A stretch of DNA of 64,000 nucleotides, from NCBI GenBank assembly GCA_023387735.1, contig JAEWHP010000049.1, positions 186,001 through 250,000 of the forward strand, given 5' to 3'. The notes under the pieces were generated by a model. It was given only the letters and a program-made list of their open reading frames with translations. It did not search any database and had not been told where the DNA came from. A program made the translations under genes and the position numbers. Origin of the DNA: Pseudomonadota bacterium. Its GTDB lineage: Bacteria > Pseudomonadota > Alphaproteobacteria > Rhizobiales > Xanthobacteraceae. Shown here one piece after another: positions 17,933 through 25,993 of the stretch (within the stretch, counting starts at the first letter, position 1; every line of letters starts with the position of its first letter).

Positions 17933-18685
17933 TCAGGCTGCGTCTTCGAACTGGGCGTAGCCGGAAGCCTCGAGTTCCAGCGCCAGCTCCTTGCCGCCGC
18001 TTTTGACCACCCGGCCCTTCGACATCACGTGCACGAAGTCAGGCACGATGTAGTTGAGCAGCCGCTGATAGTGGGTGATGACGACCATCGCACGATCAGG
18101 CGAACGCAACGCGTTGACGCCGTCGGCCGCCACACGCAACGCGTCGATGTCGAGGCCGGAATCCATTTCGTCGAGGATGCAGACGGCCGGCTCGAACAGC
18201 GCCATCTGCAAAATCTCGTTGCGCTTCTTCTCGCCGCCGGAAAAGCCGACATTGACGCCGCGCTTGAGCATGTCCTGCGGAATGTTCAGCGACCTGGCGA
18301 CCTCGCGCACCTTCTTCAGAAAGTCCGGCGTCGAATATTCACTCTCGCCACGCGCCTTGCGCTGCGCGTTCAGCGCCGTGCGCAGGAAGTTCATGGTGGC
18401 GACGCCCGGAATCTCCACCGGGTACTGGAACGCCAGGAAGACGCCCTTGGCGGCGCGCTCGTCCGGCGCCATCTCCAGCAGGTCCTCGCCCTTGAACAAA
18501 ATTTCGCCGCCGGTGACCTCGTAGCCGGGCTTGCCCGCGATGACGTGAGAGAGCGTCGATTTGCCGGAGCCGTTCGGCCCCATGATCGCGTGCACCTCAC
18601 CCGGGTTCACCGTGAGCGTTAGTCCGTGGAGAATCTCACGATCCTCGACGCGAACCTTCAGATCTTTCACTTCAAGCAGAGACAT
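17933..18685 (-). CDS. sufC: SUF system ATPase SufC
   Basis: 250 residues from ATG 18685 with GGAAGGGAAAA upstream; the open frame beyond it runs into a repeat element and is not coding. ABC ATPase motifs: Walker A GPNGSGKST, Q-loop region AFQYPVEIPGV, signature FSGGEKKRNEIL and Walker B CILDEMDSGLD. It powers the SufBCD scaffold. Separated from sufB by a 103-bp palindromic repeat. Confidence 0.95.
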   Translation of the reverse strand: MSLLEVKDLKVRVEDREILHGLTLTVNPGEVHAIMGPNGSGKSTLSHVIAGKPGYEVTGGEILFKGEDLLEMAPDERAAKGVFLAFQYPVEIPGVATMNFLRTALNAQRKARGESEYSTPDFLKKVREVARSLNIPQDMLKRGVNVGFSGGEKKRNEILQMALFEPAVCILDEMDSGLDIDALRVAADGVNALRSPDRAMVVITHYQRLLNYIVPDFVHVMSKGRVVKSGGKELALELEASGYAQFEDAA

Positions 18686-18703
18686 TGTTTTCCCTTCCTT
18701 GTT

Positions 18704-18806
18704 CCTCGTCCTGAGGAGCGCCCTTGGGCGCATCTCGAAGGACGTGGCCAACAATCTTTCCTCTCATCCTTCGAGACGGCCGCTACGCGGCCTCCTCAGG
18801 ATGAGG
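18704..18806. repeat. Palindromic repeat between sufB and sufC
   Basis: CCTCGTCCTGAGGA at 18704-18717 is mirrored, with one mismatch, by TCCTCAGGATGAGG at 18793-18806. Between them are two more arm pairs (CATCTCGAAGG versus CCTTCGAGACG, and GGCCGCTACGCGGCC). It begins just upstream of the sufC ribosome site and ends three bases from the sufB stop codon. This is a common Bradyrhizobium-type intergenic element. Confidence 0.8.
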
Positions 18807-18809
18807 TCG

Positions 18810-20291
18810 CTACCCGACGCTGCCTTCCAGCGAGATCGAAATCAGCTTCTGCGCTTCTACCGCGAATTCCATCGGCAGTTGCTGCAGCACGTCCTTCACA
18901 AAGCCGTTGACCACGAGGCCTACGGCTTCTTCCTGCGAAAGGCCGCGCTGGATGCAGTAGAACAGCACGTCCTCGGAAATCTTCGACGTCGTCGCTTCGT
19001 GCTCGAACTGCGCCGAAGAATTCTTCGCCTCGACATAGGGCACGGTGTGCGCGCCGCACTTGTCGCCGATCAGCAGCGAGTCGCAGGCGGTGAAGTTGCG
19101 CGCGCCGGTCGCCTTGCGATGCGCGGTGACGAGACCGCGATAGGTGTTCTGCGACACGCCGGCGGCGATGCCCTTGGAGATGATCCGGCTCGTCGTGTTC
19201 TTGCCGAGATGGATCATCTTGGTGCCGCTATCGACCTGCTGGTGACCGTTCGAGATCGCGATCGAGTAGAACTCGCCGCGCGAATTGTCGCCGCGCAGGA
19301 TGCAGCTCGGATATTTCCAGGTGATCGCCGAACCGGTCTCGACCTGGGTCCAGGAGATCTTCGAATTGTTGCCGCGGCAGTCGCCACGCTTGGTGACGAA
19401 ATTATAGATGCCGCCGACGCCCTCGGAATTGCCGGGATACCAGTTCTGCACCGTCGAATACTTGATCTCGGCATCGTCGAGCGTGACGAGCTCGACCACG
19501 GCGGCGTGCAGCTGGTTCTCGTCGCGCTGCGGCGCGGTGCAACCTTCGAGGTAGCTGACGTAGGCGCCCTTGTCGGCGATGATCAGCGTGCGCTCGAACT
19601 GCCCGGTGTTGCGCTCGTTGATGCGGAAATAGGTCGACAGCTCCATCGGGCAGCGCACGCCCGGCGGCACGTAGACGAACGAGCCGTCGGAGAACACCGC
19701 CGAGTTCAGCGTCGCAAAATAATTGTCCGAGGTCGGCACGACCGTGCCGAGATACTTCTGCACCAGCTCGGGATGCTCGCGGATCGCCTCCGAGATCGGC
19801 ATAAAGATCACGCCGGCGGCCTTCAGCTCCTTCTGGAACGTGGTGGCGACCGAAACCGAGTCGAACACGGCGTCGACCGCGATCTTGCGCTCGCCTTCCG
19901 GCTTCACAACGCCTTCCAGCACCTCGACTTCGCGCAAGGGGATGCCGAGCTTCTCATAGGTCTTGAGGATTTCAGGGTCGATCTCGTCGAGCGAGCCGAT
20001 CTGCTTCTTCGGCTTCGGCGCCGAATAGTAATAGAGGTCCTGGTAGTCGATCTTGGGATAGTTGACGCGGGCCCAGGTCGGCTCGGTCATGGTCAGCCAG
20101 CGGCGATAGGCCTCCAGACGCCATTCCAGCATCCAGGCTGGCTCGTTCTTCTTCGCGGAAATGAAGCGGACGGTGTCTTCCGAGAGCCCCTTGGGGGCCT
20201 TGTCGGACTCGATCAGGGTCTCAAACCCATATCGATACTGGTCGACGTCGATGCGCCTGACGCGCTCGACCGTCTCTTGTACGGCTGGCAT
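18810..20291 (-). CDS. sufB: Fe-S assembly scaffold subunit SufB
   Basis: 493 residues, full length. Recognisable blocks are KYGFETLIESDKAPKGLSED, VYVPPGVRCPMELSTYFRIN, VSYLEGCTAPQRDENQLHAAVVEL, WYPGNSEGVGGIYNFVTKRG and the C-terminal AEHEATTSKISED-like segment EHEATTSKISEDVLFYCIQRGL. SufB carries the nascent Fe-S cluster and accepts sulfur. An inverted repeat resembling an Irr box lies 80 bases before the start, so sufB may begin its own transcript in addition to readthrough from the upstream desulfurase. Confidence 0.95.
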   Translation of the reverse strand: MPAVQETVERVRRIDVDQYRYGFETLIESDKAPKGLSEDTVRFISAKKNEPAWMLEWRLEAYRRWLTMTEPTWARVNYPKIDYQDLYYYSAPKPKKQIGSLDEIDPEILKTYEKLGIPLREVEVLEGVVKPEGERKIAVDAVFDSVSVATTFQKELKAAGVIFMPISEAIREHPELVQKYLGTVVPTSDNYFATLNSAVFSDGSFVYVPPGVRCPMELSTYFRINERNTGQFERTLIIADKGAYVSYLEGCTAPQRDENQLHAAVVELVTLDDAEIKYSTVQNWYPGNSEGVGGIYNFVTKRGDCRGNNSKISWTQVETGSAITWKYPSCILRGDNSRGEFYSIAISNGHQQVDSGTKMIHLGKNTTSRIISKGIAAGVSQNTYRGLVTAHRKATGARNFTACDSLLIGDKCGAHTVPYVEAKNSSAQFEHEATTSKISEDVLFYCIQRGLSQEEAVGLVVNGFVKDVLQQLPMEFAVEAQKLISISLEGSVG

Positions 20292-20370
20292 TCACATCCT
20301 CCGCTCGCGGTTTCAAGGACCGCGGTGGAACAATCCAAAATCGGTGACGAAGCGTTCCGGCGAAACGGAC

Positions 20371-20384
20371 TTAGAACGTTTCAA
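20371..20384 (-). promoter_or_regulatory. ICE-like inverted repeat upstream of sufB (candidate Irr site)
   Basis: TTAGAACGTTTCAA is close to a perfect TTAGAA-CG-TTCTAA palindrome and resembles the iron-control element bound by Irr in Bradyrhizobium. It overlaps the stop codon of the upstream desulfurase gene and sits 80 bases before sufB. Two positions deviate from symmetry, so this is a candidate only. Confidence 0.35.
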
Positions 20385-21532
20385 GCCGTGTTTCGTCGCC
20401 CTCTAAGTAAGGCATCGGCAAGCTTTCGCCAAGCCTCAAGGGCCAAATCAATGTCTGCCTCTGATGTAGACCAGCCCAGACTGAGCCGCACCGCTCCCTC
20501 GGCCAGTTCCCGGCCGAACCCCATGGCGGCCAGCACGTGGGACGGCTGGACCTTGCCGGATGAACAGGCGGACCCTGAGGATACCGCAATACCGCCGAGA
20601 TCGAAGCCGATTACAGCCGTTTCGGCCTTGAGCCCGGGAACCGTGAATAGCGTGGTATTGGGCAGCCGCGGTGCGTCGGCCGCGAACAGGATCATCCCCG
20701 GGGTCTCCTTCAGACCCGCCTCCAGGCGGTTCCGGAGGCCCTGCAGCCGCTCCGCGTCCCCCGGCAAGGTGGCCATGGCAGCCCGGACCGCAGCACCGAA
20801 GGCTGCGATTCCGGCGACATTCTCGGTCCCCGCCCGGCGTCCCAATTCCTGTCCTCCCCCACGCAGCAGCGGCTCGAGGCCCTGGATCTCCTCGGCCATC
20901 ACAAGCGCGCCCACGCCCTTCGGACCGCCGATCTTGTGCGCCGAGAGCGTAATCAGGTCGGCCTTTATCGAATTGATATCAAAGGGGGTCTTTCCAAGCG
21001 CCTGGATCGCGTCGACATGCAGCAGCCCGCCTGCCGCATGGACGATGTCGGCGATGTCCCCGACCGGCTGGATCGCGCCAGTCTCGTTATTGGCGAGCAT
21101 CACCGAGGCCAGCGCCGGAGCCCCCTCGGCAAGCTGCTGGCGCAGACGGTCGAGATCCACCAGGCCGGAGCCACCGACCCTGACGGTCCCGACCGCCTCC
21201 GCCGCAAACCTTCCCCCCGACAGCACCGAAGCATGTTCGATGGCCGAGACCAGCAGCCGCCGAACCGGTTCGCCGCCCCGGCGCAGGCCCGGCGTCAGCG
21301 CCATCGCGTTCGCCTCGGTGCCGCCCGATGAAAACACCACGTCCTGGCGCCGGGCGGACACCGCCGCCGCCACCGCATCGCGGGCCTCCTCGACCAGCCG
21401 GCGCGCCTGACGCCCCTCGGCATGGACCGAGGACGGGTTGCCGGCCAGTTCCAGGGCGGCCGCCATCGCCTGCCTCGCCTCCGGCCGAAGCGGCGTGGTC
21501 GCGTTCCAGTCGAGATAGACCCGGTCAGGCAT
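20381..21532 (-). CDS. Group I cysteine desulfurase (NifS/IscS-like)
   Basis: 383 residues. Start MPDRVYLDWNATTPLRPEARQ; PLP lysine in LSAHKIGGPKGVGAL; the catalytic Cys sits in the long flexible loop SSGSACSSGKVQPSHVL, which marks group I enzymes in contrast to SufS. It heads the suf cluster, as in several Rhizobiales. Two desulfurases in one cluster suggest that one feeds SufBCD and the other may serve a wider sulfur-transfer role (tRNA thiolation, other carriers); this is inference. Divergent from the alpha/beta hydrolase gene. Confidence 0.9.
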   Translation of the reverse strand: MPDRVYLDWNATTPLRPEARQAMAAALELAGNPSSVHAEGRQARRLVEEARDAVAAAVSARRQDVVFSSGGTEANAMALTPGLRRGGEPVRRLLVSAIEHASVLSGGRFAAEAVGTVRVGGSGLVDLDRLRQQLAEGAPALASVMLANNETGAIQPVGDIADIVHAAGGLLHVDAIQALGKTPFDINSIKADLITLSAHKIGGPKGVGALVMAEEIQGLEPLLRGGGQELGRRAGTENVAGIAAFGAAVRAAMATLPGDAERLQGLRNRLEAGLKETPGMILFAADAPRLPNTTLFTVPGLKAETAVIGFDLGGIAVSSGSACSSGKVQPSHVLAAMGFGRELAEGAVRLSLGWSTSEADIDLALEAWRKLADALLRGRRNTA

Positions 21533-21812
21533 TTCTGTACGATATTACCCTGTTTTGATGGCCCGGCTGTCCTGAACCAGACCCGCCGCAAGCACAATAC
21601 GCTATATCGCAATCGGGGATCGCCACGTCTCCTGCAATCGAAAGCTAACACCTTGAACCGCCTTCCAGATGTTCAAGATGCTTGCTTTTTGCCCCTTGCC
21701 TCATGCTAGAACGCCGCCACCAGTTTCACGTGAGCGCCGTTCGCGCATCGCCCAACGACGCGCCACCGCATTCTCAGCGTCCGTTGTCAGGGAAGCCCTC
21801 CAAGGATCATCA

Positions 21813-22460
21813 ATGCCTGAAGTTATTTTCACCGGTCCCGCAGGCCGTCTCGAAGGCCGTTACCATCCGGCGAAGCAGAAGAACGCGCCGATCGCGATGA
21901 TCCTGCACCCGCATCCGCAGTTTCACGGAACGATGAATCACCAGATCGTCTACCAGTGCTACTACGCGTTTGCGCATCGCGGCTTCTCGGTGCTGCGCTT
22001 CAATTTCCGCGGCGTCGGCCGCAGCCAGGGCTCGTTCGATCACGGCACCGGCGAATTGTCGGATGCGGCTTCCGCGCTGGACTGGGCGCAGACCATCAAC
22101 CCCGAAGCGCGCGCCTGCTGGGTCGCGGGCTTCTCGTTCGGCGCCTGGATCGGCATGCAGCTCCTGATGCGCCGGCCCGAGGTCGAGGGGTTCATCTCGA
22201 TCGCGCCCCCCGCCAACCTCTACGACTTCTCGTTCCTCGCGCCCTGCCCGTCCTCGGGCCTGATCGTGCACGGCGAGAAGGACGCGGTGGTGCCGCCGAA
22301 GGACGTCAACACGCTGGTCGAAAAGCTCAAGACGCAAAAGGGCATCGTGATCGACCAGCAGATCATCCCCGGCGCCAACCATTTCTTCGACGGCAAGCTC
22401 GAGCCGCTGATGGAGACGGTGACCGGCTATCTGGACATGCGGCTCGCCAACGTGCGCTAG
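21813..22460 (+). CDS. Alpha/beta hydrolase (COG2945-like)
   Basis: 215 residues from ATG 21813 with AAGGA upstream; the frame extends back to 21669 without support. Catalytic triad from the sequence: Ser108 in AGFSFGAW, Asp157 in HGEKDAVV and His190 in GANHFF. The oxyanion region is HPHPQFHGTMNH. This compact family is conserved in alphaproteobacteria and annotated as hydrolase or dienelactone-hydrolase-like; the substrate is unknown. Cytoplasmic, no signal peptide. It stands alone, divergent from the suf cluster. Confidence 0.85.
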   Translation: MPEVIFTGPAGRLEGRYHPAKQKNAPIAMILHPHPQFHGTMNHQIVYQCYYAFAHRGFSVLRFNFRGVGRSQGSFDHGTGELSDAASALDWAQTINPEARACWVAGFSFGAWIGMQLLMRRPEVEGFISIAPPANLYDFSFLAPCPSSGLIVHGEKDAVVPPKDVNTLVEKLKTQKGIVIDQQIIPGANHFFDGKLEPLMETVTGYLDMRLANVR

Positions 22461-22467
22461 TTTTCCG

Positions 22468-22600
22468 TGCCCGGACGCGGCGCACCACAAAGTGGTGCTC
22501 CGCAGAGCCGGGGCCCATCTTCCTTTATCTCGAATCCCCACCATGGATCCCGGTTCAGCGAAGCAGCGCTGCGCGCCGCATCGCGCCCGGGTCACGAAGT
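22468..22600. repeat. Dispersed repeat with hairpins
   Basis: GCACCAC-AAA-GTGGTGC forms a perfect 7-bp hairpin at 22483-22499, within GC-rich text running from GTGCCCGGACGCGG to CGCGCCCGGGTCACG, whose ends are roughly inverted. It looks like the rhizobial 'GGATCCCGG' intergenic element class. It separates the hydrolase from the convergent GST gene and may terminate both. Confidence 0.6.
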
Positions 22601-22613
22601 CCGCGCTAAATCG

Positions 22614-23291
22614 TCAAGCAGCCAGCTTCAGCATGTGCGCGTCATGGCGCGCCAGGAACGCGCGCAGCAATTGCGGATAGTCGGCGCTGACGGCTGTGCG
22701 CACGCTCGGCCGCTGTGACACCGCTTTACGCCATGCGCGCACCTTCGGCGTATCGGCGAATACCGAGAGATCGGTCAGCTCATCGAAAACGTCGAAATAG
22801 CGGAAGACCGGCGCGAACACCGCATCCACCAGGCTGAAGTCGTTGCCGGCAAAGAACGGCCCCGCACCCAGCGTTTTCTCGACCTGCGCAAACTTCGCCG
22901 CGACGGCCTGGCGCTTGCTCTCGAAGATCGCAGGGTCACCGGTGGTCTCGAGGCCCCATAGCTCGCTGAGAATGGTCGAGCCGAACTCCATCCAGGCGCG
23001 ATGCTGCGCCCGCTGCAACGGATCCTGCGGATGCAGCCTTGCGCCGCCTTGGGTGTCCTCGATGTATTCGCAGATCACGTTGCTCTCGAACAGCGCCACT
23101 TCGCCGTCCTCGGTGTCGACACGCAGCACCGGCACCTTGCCGAGCGGCGAGATCTTCAGGAACCAGTCGGGCTTGTCGGCGAGATCGATATCGATCCGCT
23201 CGAACGGGACGCCCTTTTCGGTCAGCGCGATCACCGCGCGCTGCACATAGGGACAAAGCGTGTGGCTGATCAAAGTGAGTTTTGCCGTCAT
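22614..23291 (-). CDS. Glutathione S-transferase family protein
   Basis: 225 residues from ATG 23291, with GGGAGG seven bases upstream. The thioredoxin-like N-domain has SHTLCPYVQRAVIALTEKGVPFE (Cys/Ser active-site area as in omega/beta-like GSTs), KVPVLRV and the ESNVICEYIED glutathione-binding motif. The C-domain is the usual helical GST_C. Relatives conjugate glutathione or reduce disulfides. The promoter region carries three copies of one inverted repeat (23329-23389), so expression is probably tightly repressed. Confidence 0.9.
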   Translation of the reverse strand: MTAKLTLISHTLCPYVQRAVIALTEKGVPFERIDIDLADKPDWFLKISPLGKVPVLRVDTEDGEVALFESNVICEYIEDTQGGARLHPQDPLQRAQHRAWMEFGSTILSELWGLETTGDPAIFESKRQAVAAKFAQVEKTLGAGPFFAGNDFSLVDAVFAPVFRYFDVFDELTDLSVFADTPKVRAWRKAVSQRPSVRTAVSADYPQLLRAFLARHDAHMLKLAA

Positions 23292-23328
23292 GGCGACCTC
23301 CCAAGGCGAAGGCCGCAGCCCCGCTCCA

Positions 23329-23389
23329 TGCACTTGCATCCAAATTAGATGCGCCTGCATGCAGTCGTCAAGATCAATGCAACTGCATT
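23329..23389 (-). promoter_or_regulatory. GST promoter with three copies of an ATGCA-N2-TGCAT operator
   Basis: ATGCACTTGCAT at 23329-23340, ATGCGCCTGCAT at 23350-23361 (one mismatch) and ATGCAACTGCAT at 23378-23389. Read leftward, TTGACG (complement of 23367-23372) and TCTAAT (complement of 23345-23350) form a -35/-10 pair with 16 bases between, or TAATTT with 18. The middle operator lies exactly between -35 and -10, the first at the transcription start, the third upstream. Centre spacing of the first two is 21 bases, two helical turns. The regulator is not identifiable from the window. Confidence 0.65.
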
Positions 23390-23393
23390 GACA

Positions 23394-24494
23394 TCACGGT
23401 CGCGCGATGATCCCCCCGGTCATCGGGATGGGAACGCCCGTGGTGGCGGGGTAGCTCAGCGGCAAGCCCTTCAGGCCACGCGCGGCCAGGAACCCGAACG
23501 CCTGGGCCTCGATGGCGTCGGACGCCCAGCCCAGCGTGTCCGCCGCCTCGACGGTCGCGGGCTGCAAACATTCGCGGAGCATCCGCAGCATGGTGAGGTT
23601 GCGCGCGCCGCCGCCGGCCACGATCCAGCTCTTCGGCTCCTTCGGCAGCAACGGCACCACGCGGGCGATCGCAGCCGCTGTGAACGCGGTCAAGGTCGCC
23701 GCGCCGTCCTCCGGCGGCACATCGCCGAGCTTCAGGTCGGCAAAATCGTTGCGATCGAGCGACTTGGGCGGCGGCAGCGAAAAGAACGGCTTTTTCAGCG
23801 CCCGGCTGATCCAGGCGGCATCCACCCTGCCTTGCGCGGCCGTGCGGCCCTCGGCATCGAAGCGCTGGTTGAGCCAGCGAAGCATGTGGTCGTCGATCAG
23901 GGCGTTACCGGGACCAGTATCGCAGGCAATCAGGGTATCGCCGTCGATATAGGTGATGTTGGAGACGCCGCCGATATTGACCACGACGATTGGCCCCTCC
24001 CGCTCCAGCGACTGGGCGAGCGCGCGGTGATAGACCGGCACGAAGGGCGCACCCTGCCCGCCGGCTTCGACGTCGGCGGCGCGGAAGTCATACATGACCG
24101 GGATATGGATCGCCTTTGCCAGCGCCGGCGCGTCGCCGATCTGCACGGTTAACCTTTTTTCGGGCCGGTGCAGCACGGTCTGGCCGTGGAAGCCGACAAT
24201 GTCGATGTCGTCGAAGCTGATGCGGTGCTGCCCCACAAAATTGGAGACCGCCTCGGCATGCGCGGCGGTGACGGCCCGTTCGGCGTCGCGCAGGCAGCCC
24301 GGGCGGGCCGCACGGTCCGGCAACTCGGCGGCCTCGTACAGCGCCTGCCGCAGCAGGTGGCGCTCCATTTCGGTGTAGGGCCGGTATCCGGACGGGCCCA
24401 GGGCCTTCACCCGGCGGCCGTCGGTTTCGATCAAAGCGACATCGACCCCGTCCAGCGAGGTGCCGCTCATCAAACCCAGTGCCGTCAACATCAT
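23394..24494 (-). CDS. anmK: Anhydro-N-acetylmuramic acid kinase AnmK
   Basis: 366 residues. Start ALGLMSGTSLDGVDVALIETDG is the family hallmark (phosphate-binding motif), followed by FHGQTVLHRPEKRLTVQIGD, VPVYHRALA, VVNIGGVSNITYI, CDTGPGNALIDD and VAGGGARNLTMLRML. The enzyme opens and phosphorylates 1,6-anhydro-MurNAc to MurNAc-6-P in peptidoglycan recycling, in the cytoplasm. Divergent from tyrS, an arrangement common in alphaproteobacteria. Its stop lies five bases from the outermost operator of the GST promoter. Confidence 0.95.
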   Translation of the reverse strand: MMLTALGLMSGTSLDGVDVALIETDGRRVKALGPSGYRPYTEMERHLLRQALYEAAELPDRAARPGCLRDAERAVTAAHAEAVSNFVGQHRISFDDIDIVGFHGQTVLHRPEKRLTVQIGDAPALAKAIHIPVMYDFRAADVEAGGQGAPFVPVYHRALAQSLEREGPIVVVNIGGVSNITYIDGDTLIACDTGPGNALIDDHMLRWLNQRFDAEGRTAAQGRVDAAWISRALKKPFFSLPPPKSLDRNDFADLKLGDVPPEDGAATLTAFTAAAIARVVPLLPKEPKSWIVAGGGARNLTMLRMLRECLQPATVEAADTLGWASDAIEAQAFGFLAARGLKGLPLSYPATTGVPIPMTGGIIARP

Positions 24495-24549
24495 TGTAAT
24501 CGTGCCTTTGCGACGCCCTGCTCGATTCGTCCCGCCGACGACGACCAGC

Positions 24550-24576
24550 TTGTGCCAAACACGGACATCTTATAAT
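24550..24576 (+). promoter_or_regulatory. Candidate promoter of tyrS
   Basis: A consensus TATAAT occurs at 24571-24576, about 95 bases before tyrS. The best -35 match is TTGTGC at 24550-24555 with a short 15-base spacer. The -10 is good, the -35 is weak. Confidence 0.45.
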
Positions 24577-24670
24577 GCCACAGCGCGCACGGTTGCGGCA
24601 GCCTGTTCCGCCATGGTTCCGCAACTCGTTACAATTACCGTGAAAATAGAATGATCAGAGTCGCTAACAA

Positions 24671-25924
24671 ATGACTGCATTTAAATCAGATTTCCTGAAC
24701 ATTTTGCAGGAACGCGGCTTCATCCACCAATGCTCCGATTTCGAGGGGCTGGACGCGCTCGCGGCCAGGGGCCAGGCGACCGCCTATGTCGGCTACGACT
24801 GCACGGCGCCGTCGCTGCATATCGGCAACTACCTGACCATGATGATGCTGTACTGGCTGCAGCAGAGCGGCAACAAGCCGATCACCCTGATGGGCGGCGG
24901 CACCACGATGGTCGGCGACCCCTCGGGCAAGGACGAGTCGCGGGCGATCCGCTCGATCGCCGAAATCGAGGCCAACAAGGCTTCGATCCGCGGCGTGTTT
25001 TCCAAGGTGCTGCGCTACGGCAACGGCGCGAGCGATGCGATCATGCTCGACAACGCCGAGTGGCTGACGAAGCTGAACTGGATCGAGATGCTGCGCGACA
25101 TCGGCCGGCATTTCTCCGTCAACCGCATGCTGACCATGGACTCGGTGCGGCTCCGCCTCGAGCGCGAGCAGGAGATGAGCTTCATCGAGTTCAACTACAT
25201 GGTCTGCCAGGCCTACGACTTCGTCGAGCTGGCGCGGCGGACCGGCTGCCGGCTGCAGATGGGCGGCTCCGATCAATGGGGCAACATCGTCAACGGCGTC
25301 GATCTCGGCCGCCGCATGGGCACGGAGCAACTGTTTGCGCTGACCACGCCGCTGCTGACGACGGCATCCGGCGCCAAGATGGGCAAGACCGCGCAGGGCG
25401 CGGTGTGGCTCAACGCCGATCAGTTCTCGCCCTACGATTTCTGGCAATACTGGCGCAACGCCGAGGACGCCGACGTCGTCAAGTTTCTGAAGCTGTTCAC
25501 GATCCTGCCGATGAGCGAGATCGAAAAGCTTGCCGCGCTGAAGGGCAACGAGATCAACGAGGCCAAGAAGGCGCTCGCGACCGAGGCGACCGCGCTGCTG
25601 CACGGCCGCGACGCCGCCAACACGGCTGCCGAAACCGCGCGGCAGACTTTTGAGGAAGGCGCGATCGCCGCGTCGCTGCCGACCGTGGAAATCCCGTCCG
25701 ACGAACTCGAGGCTGGTGCCGCCGTCGTCGGCCTGTTCGTGAAGGCGGGCCTCGTGGCGTCGAACGGCGAGGCGCGACGCCAGATCAAGGGCGGCGGACT
25801 TCGCGTCAACGACGCCGCCGTCACCGACGAGAAGATGGTGCTGACGCCGTCGAGCCTGACGCCGGAAGGCGTCATCAAGCTTTCCATGGGAAAGAAAAAG
25901 CACGTCCTGCTGAAGCCGGCCTGA
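24671..25924 (+). CDS. tyrS: Tyrosyl-tRNA synthetase
   Basis: 417 residues, full length. Class I motifs: HIGN at 50-53 in CTAPSLHIGNYL and the KMSKS equivalent GAKMGKTAQG. Tyrosine-binding segment YMVCQAYDFVEL and GGSDQWGNIVNG are present. The C-terminal S4 RNA-binding domain is visible as KAGLVASNGEARRQIKGGGLRVND. Charges tRNA-Tyr in the cytoplasm. Divergent from anmK. Confidence 0.96.
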   Translation: MTAFKSDFLNILQERGFIHQCSDFEGLDALAARGQATAYVGYDCTAPSLHIGNYLTMMMLYWLQQSGNKPITLMGGGTTMVGDPSGKDESRAIRSIAEIEANKASIRGVFSKVLRYGNGASDAIMLDNAEWLTKLNWIEMLRDIGRHFSVNRMLTMDSVRLRLEREQEMSFIEFNYMVCQAYDFVELARRTGCRLQMGGSDQWGNIVNGVDLGRRMGTEQLFALTTPLLTTASGAKMGKTAQGAVWLNADQFSPYDFWQYWRNAEDADVVKFLKLFTILPMSEIEKLAALKGNEINEAKKALATEATALLHGRDAANTAAETARQTFEEGAIAASLPTVEIPSDELEAGAAVVGLFVKAGLVASNGEARRQIKGGGLRVNDAAVTDEKMVLTPSSLTPEGVIKLSMGKKKHVLLKPA

Positions 25925-25993
25925 TCGGTCCCGCATAGGCGCATTCGTTTTTGATGCTTGCGGGGAACAGCGGAAACGCGCTCCCTGCGTCGG

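Noticed and set aside
15484..17960. Long plus-strand frames over sufS and sufD
   Set aside because: Both are antisense to clearly recognised SUF proteins.
18561..21410. A 949-codon open frame antisense to sufC, sufB and the cysteine desulfurase
   Set aside because: It is a shadow caused by high GC third positions in the true genes on the other strand; the translation is Arg/Asp/Val-rich without domain motifs.
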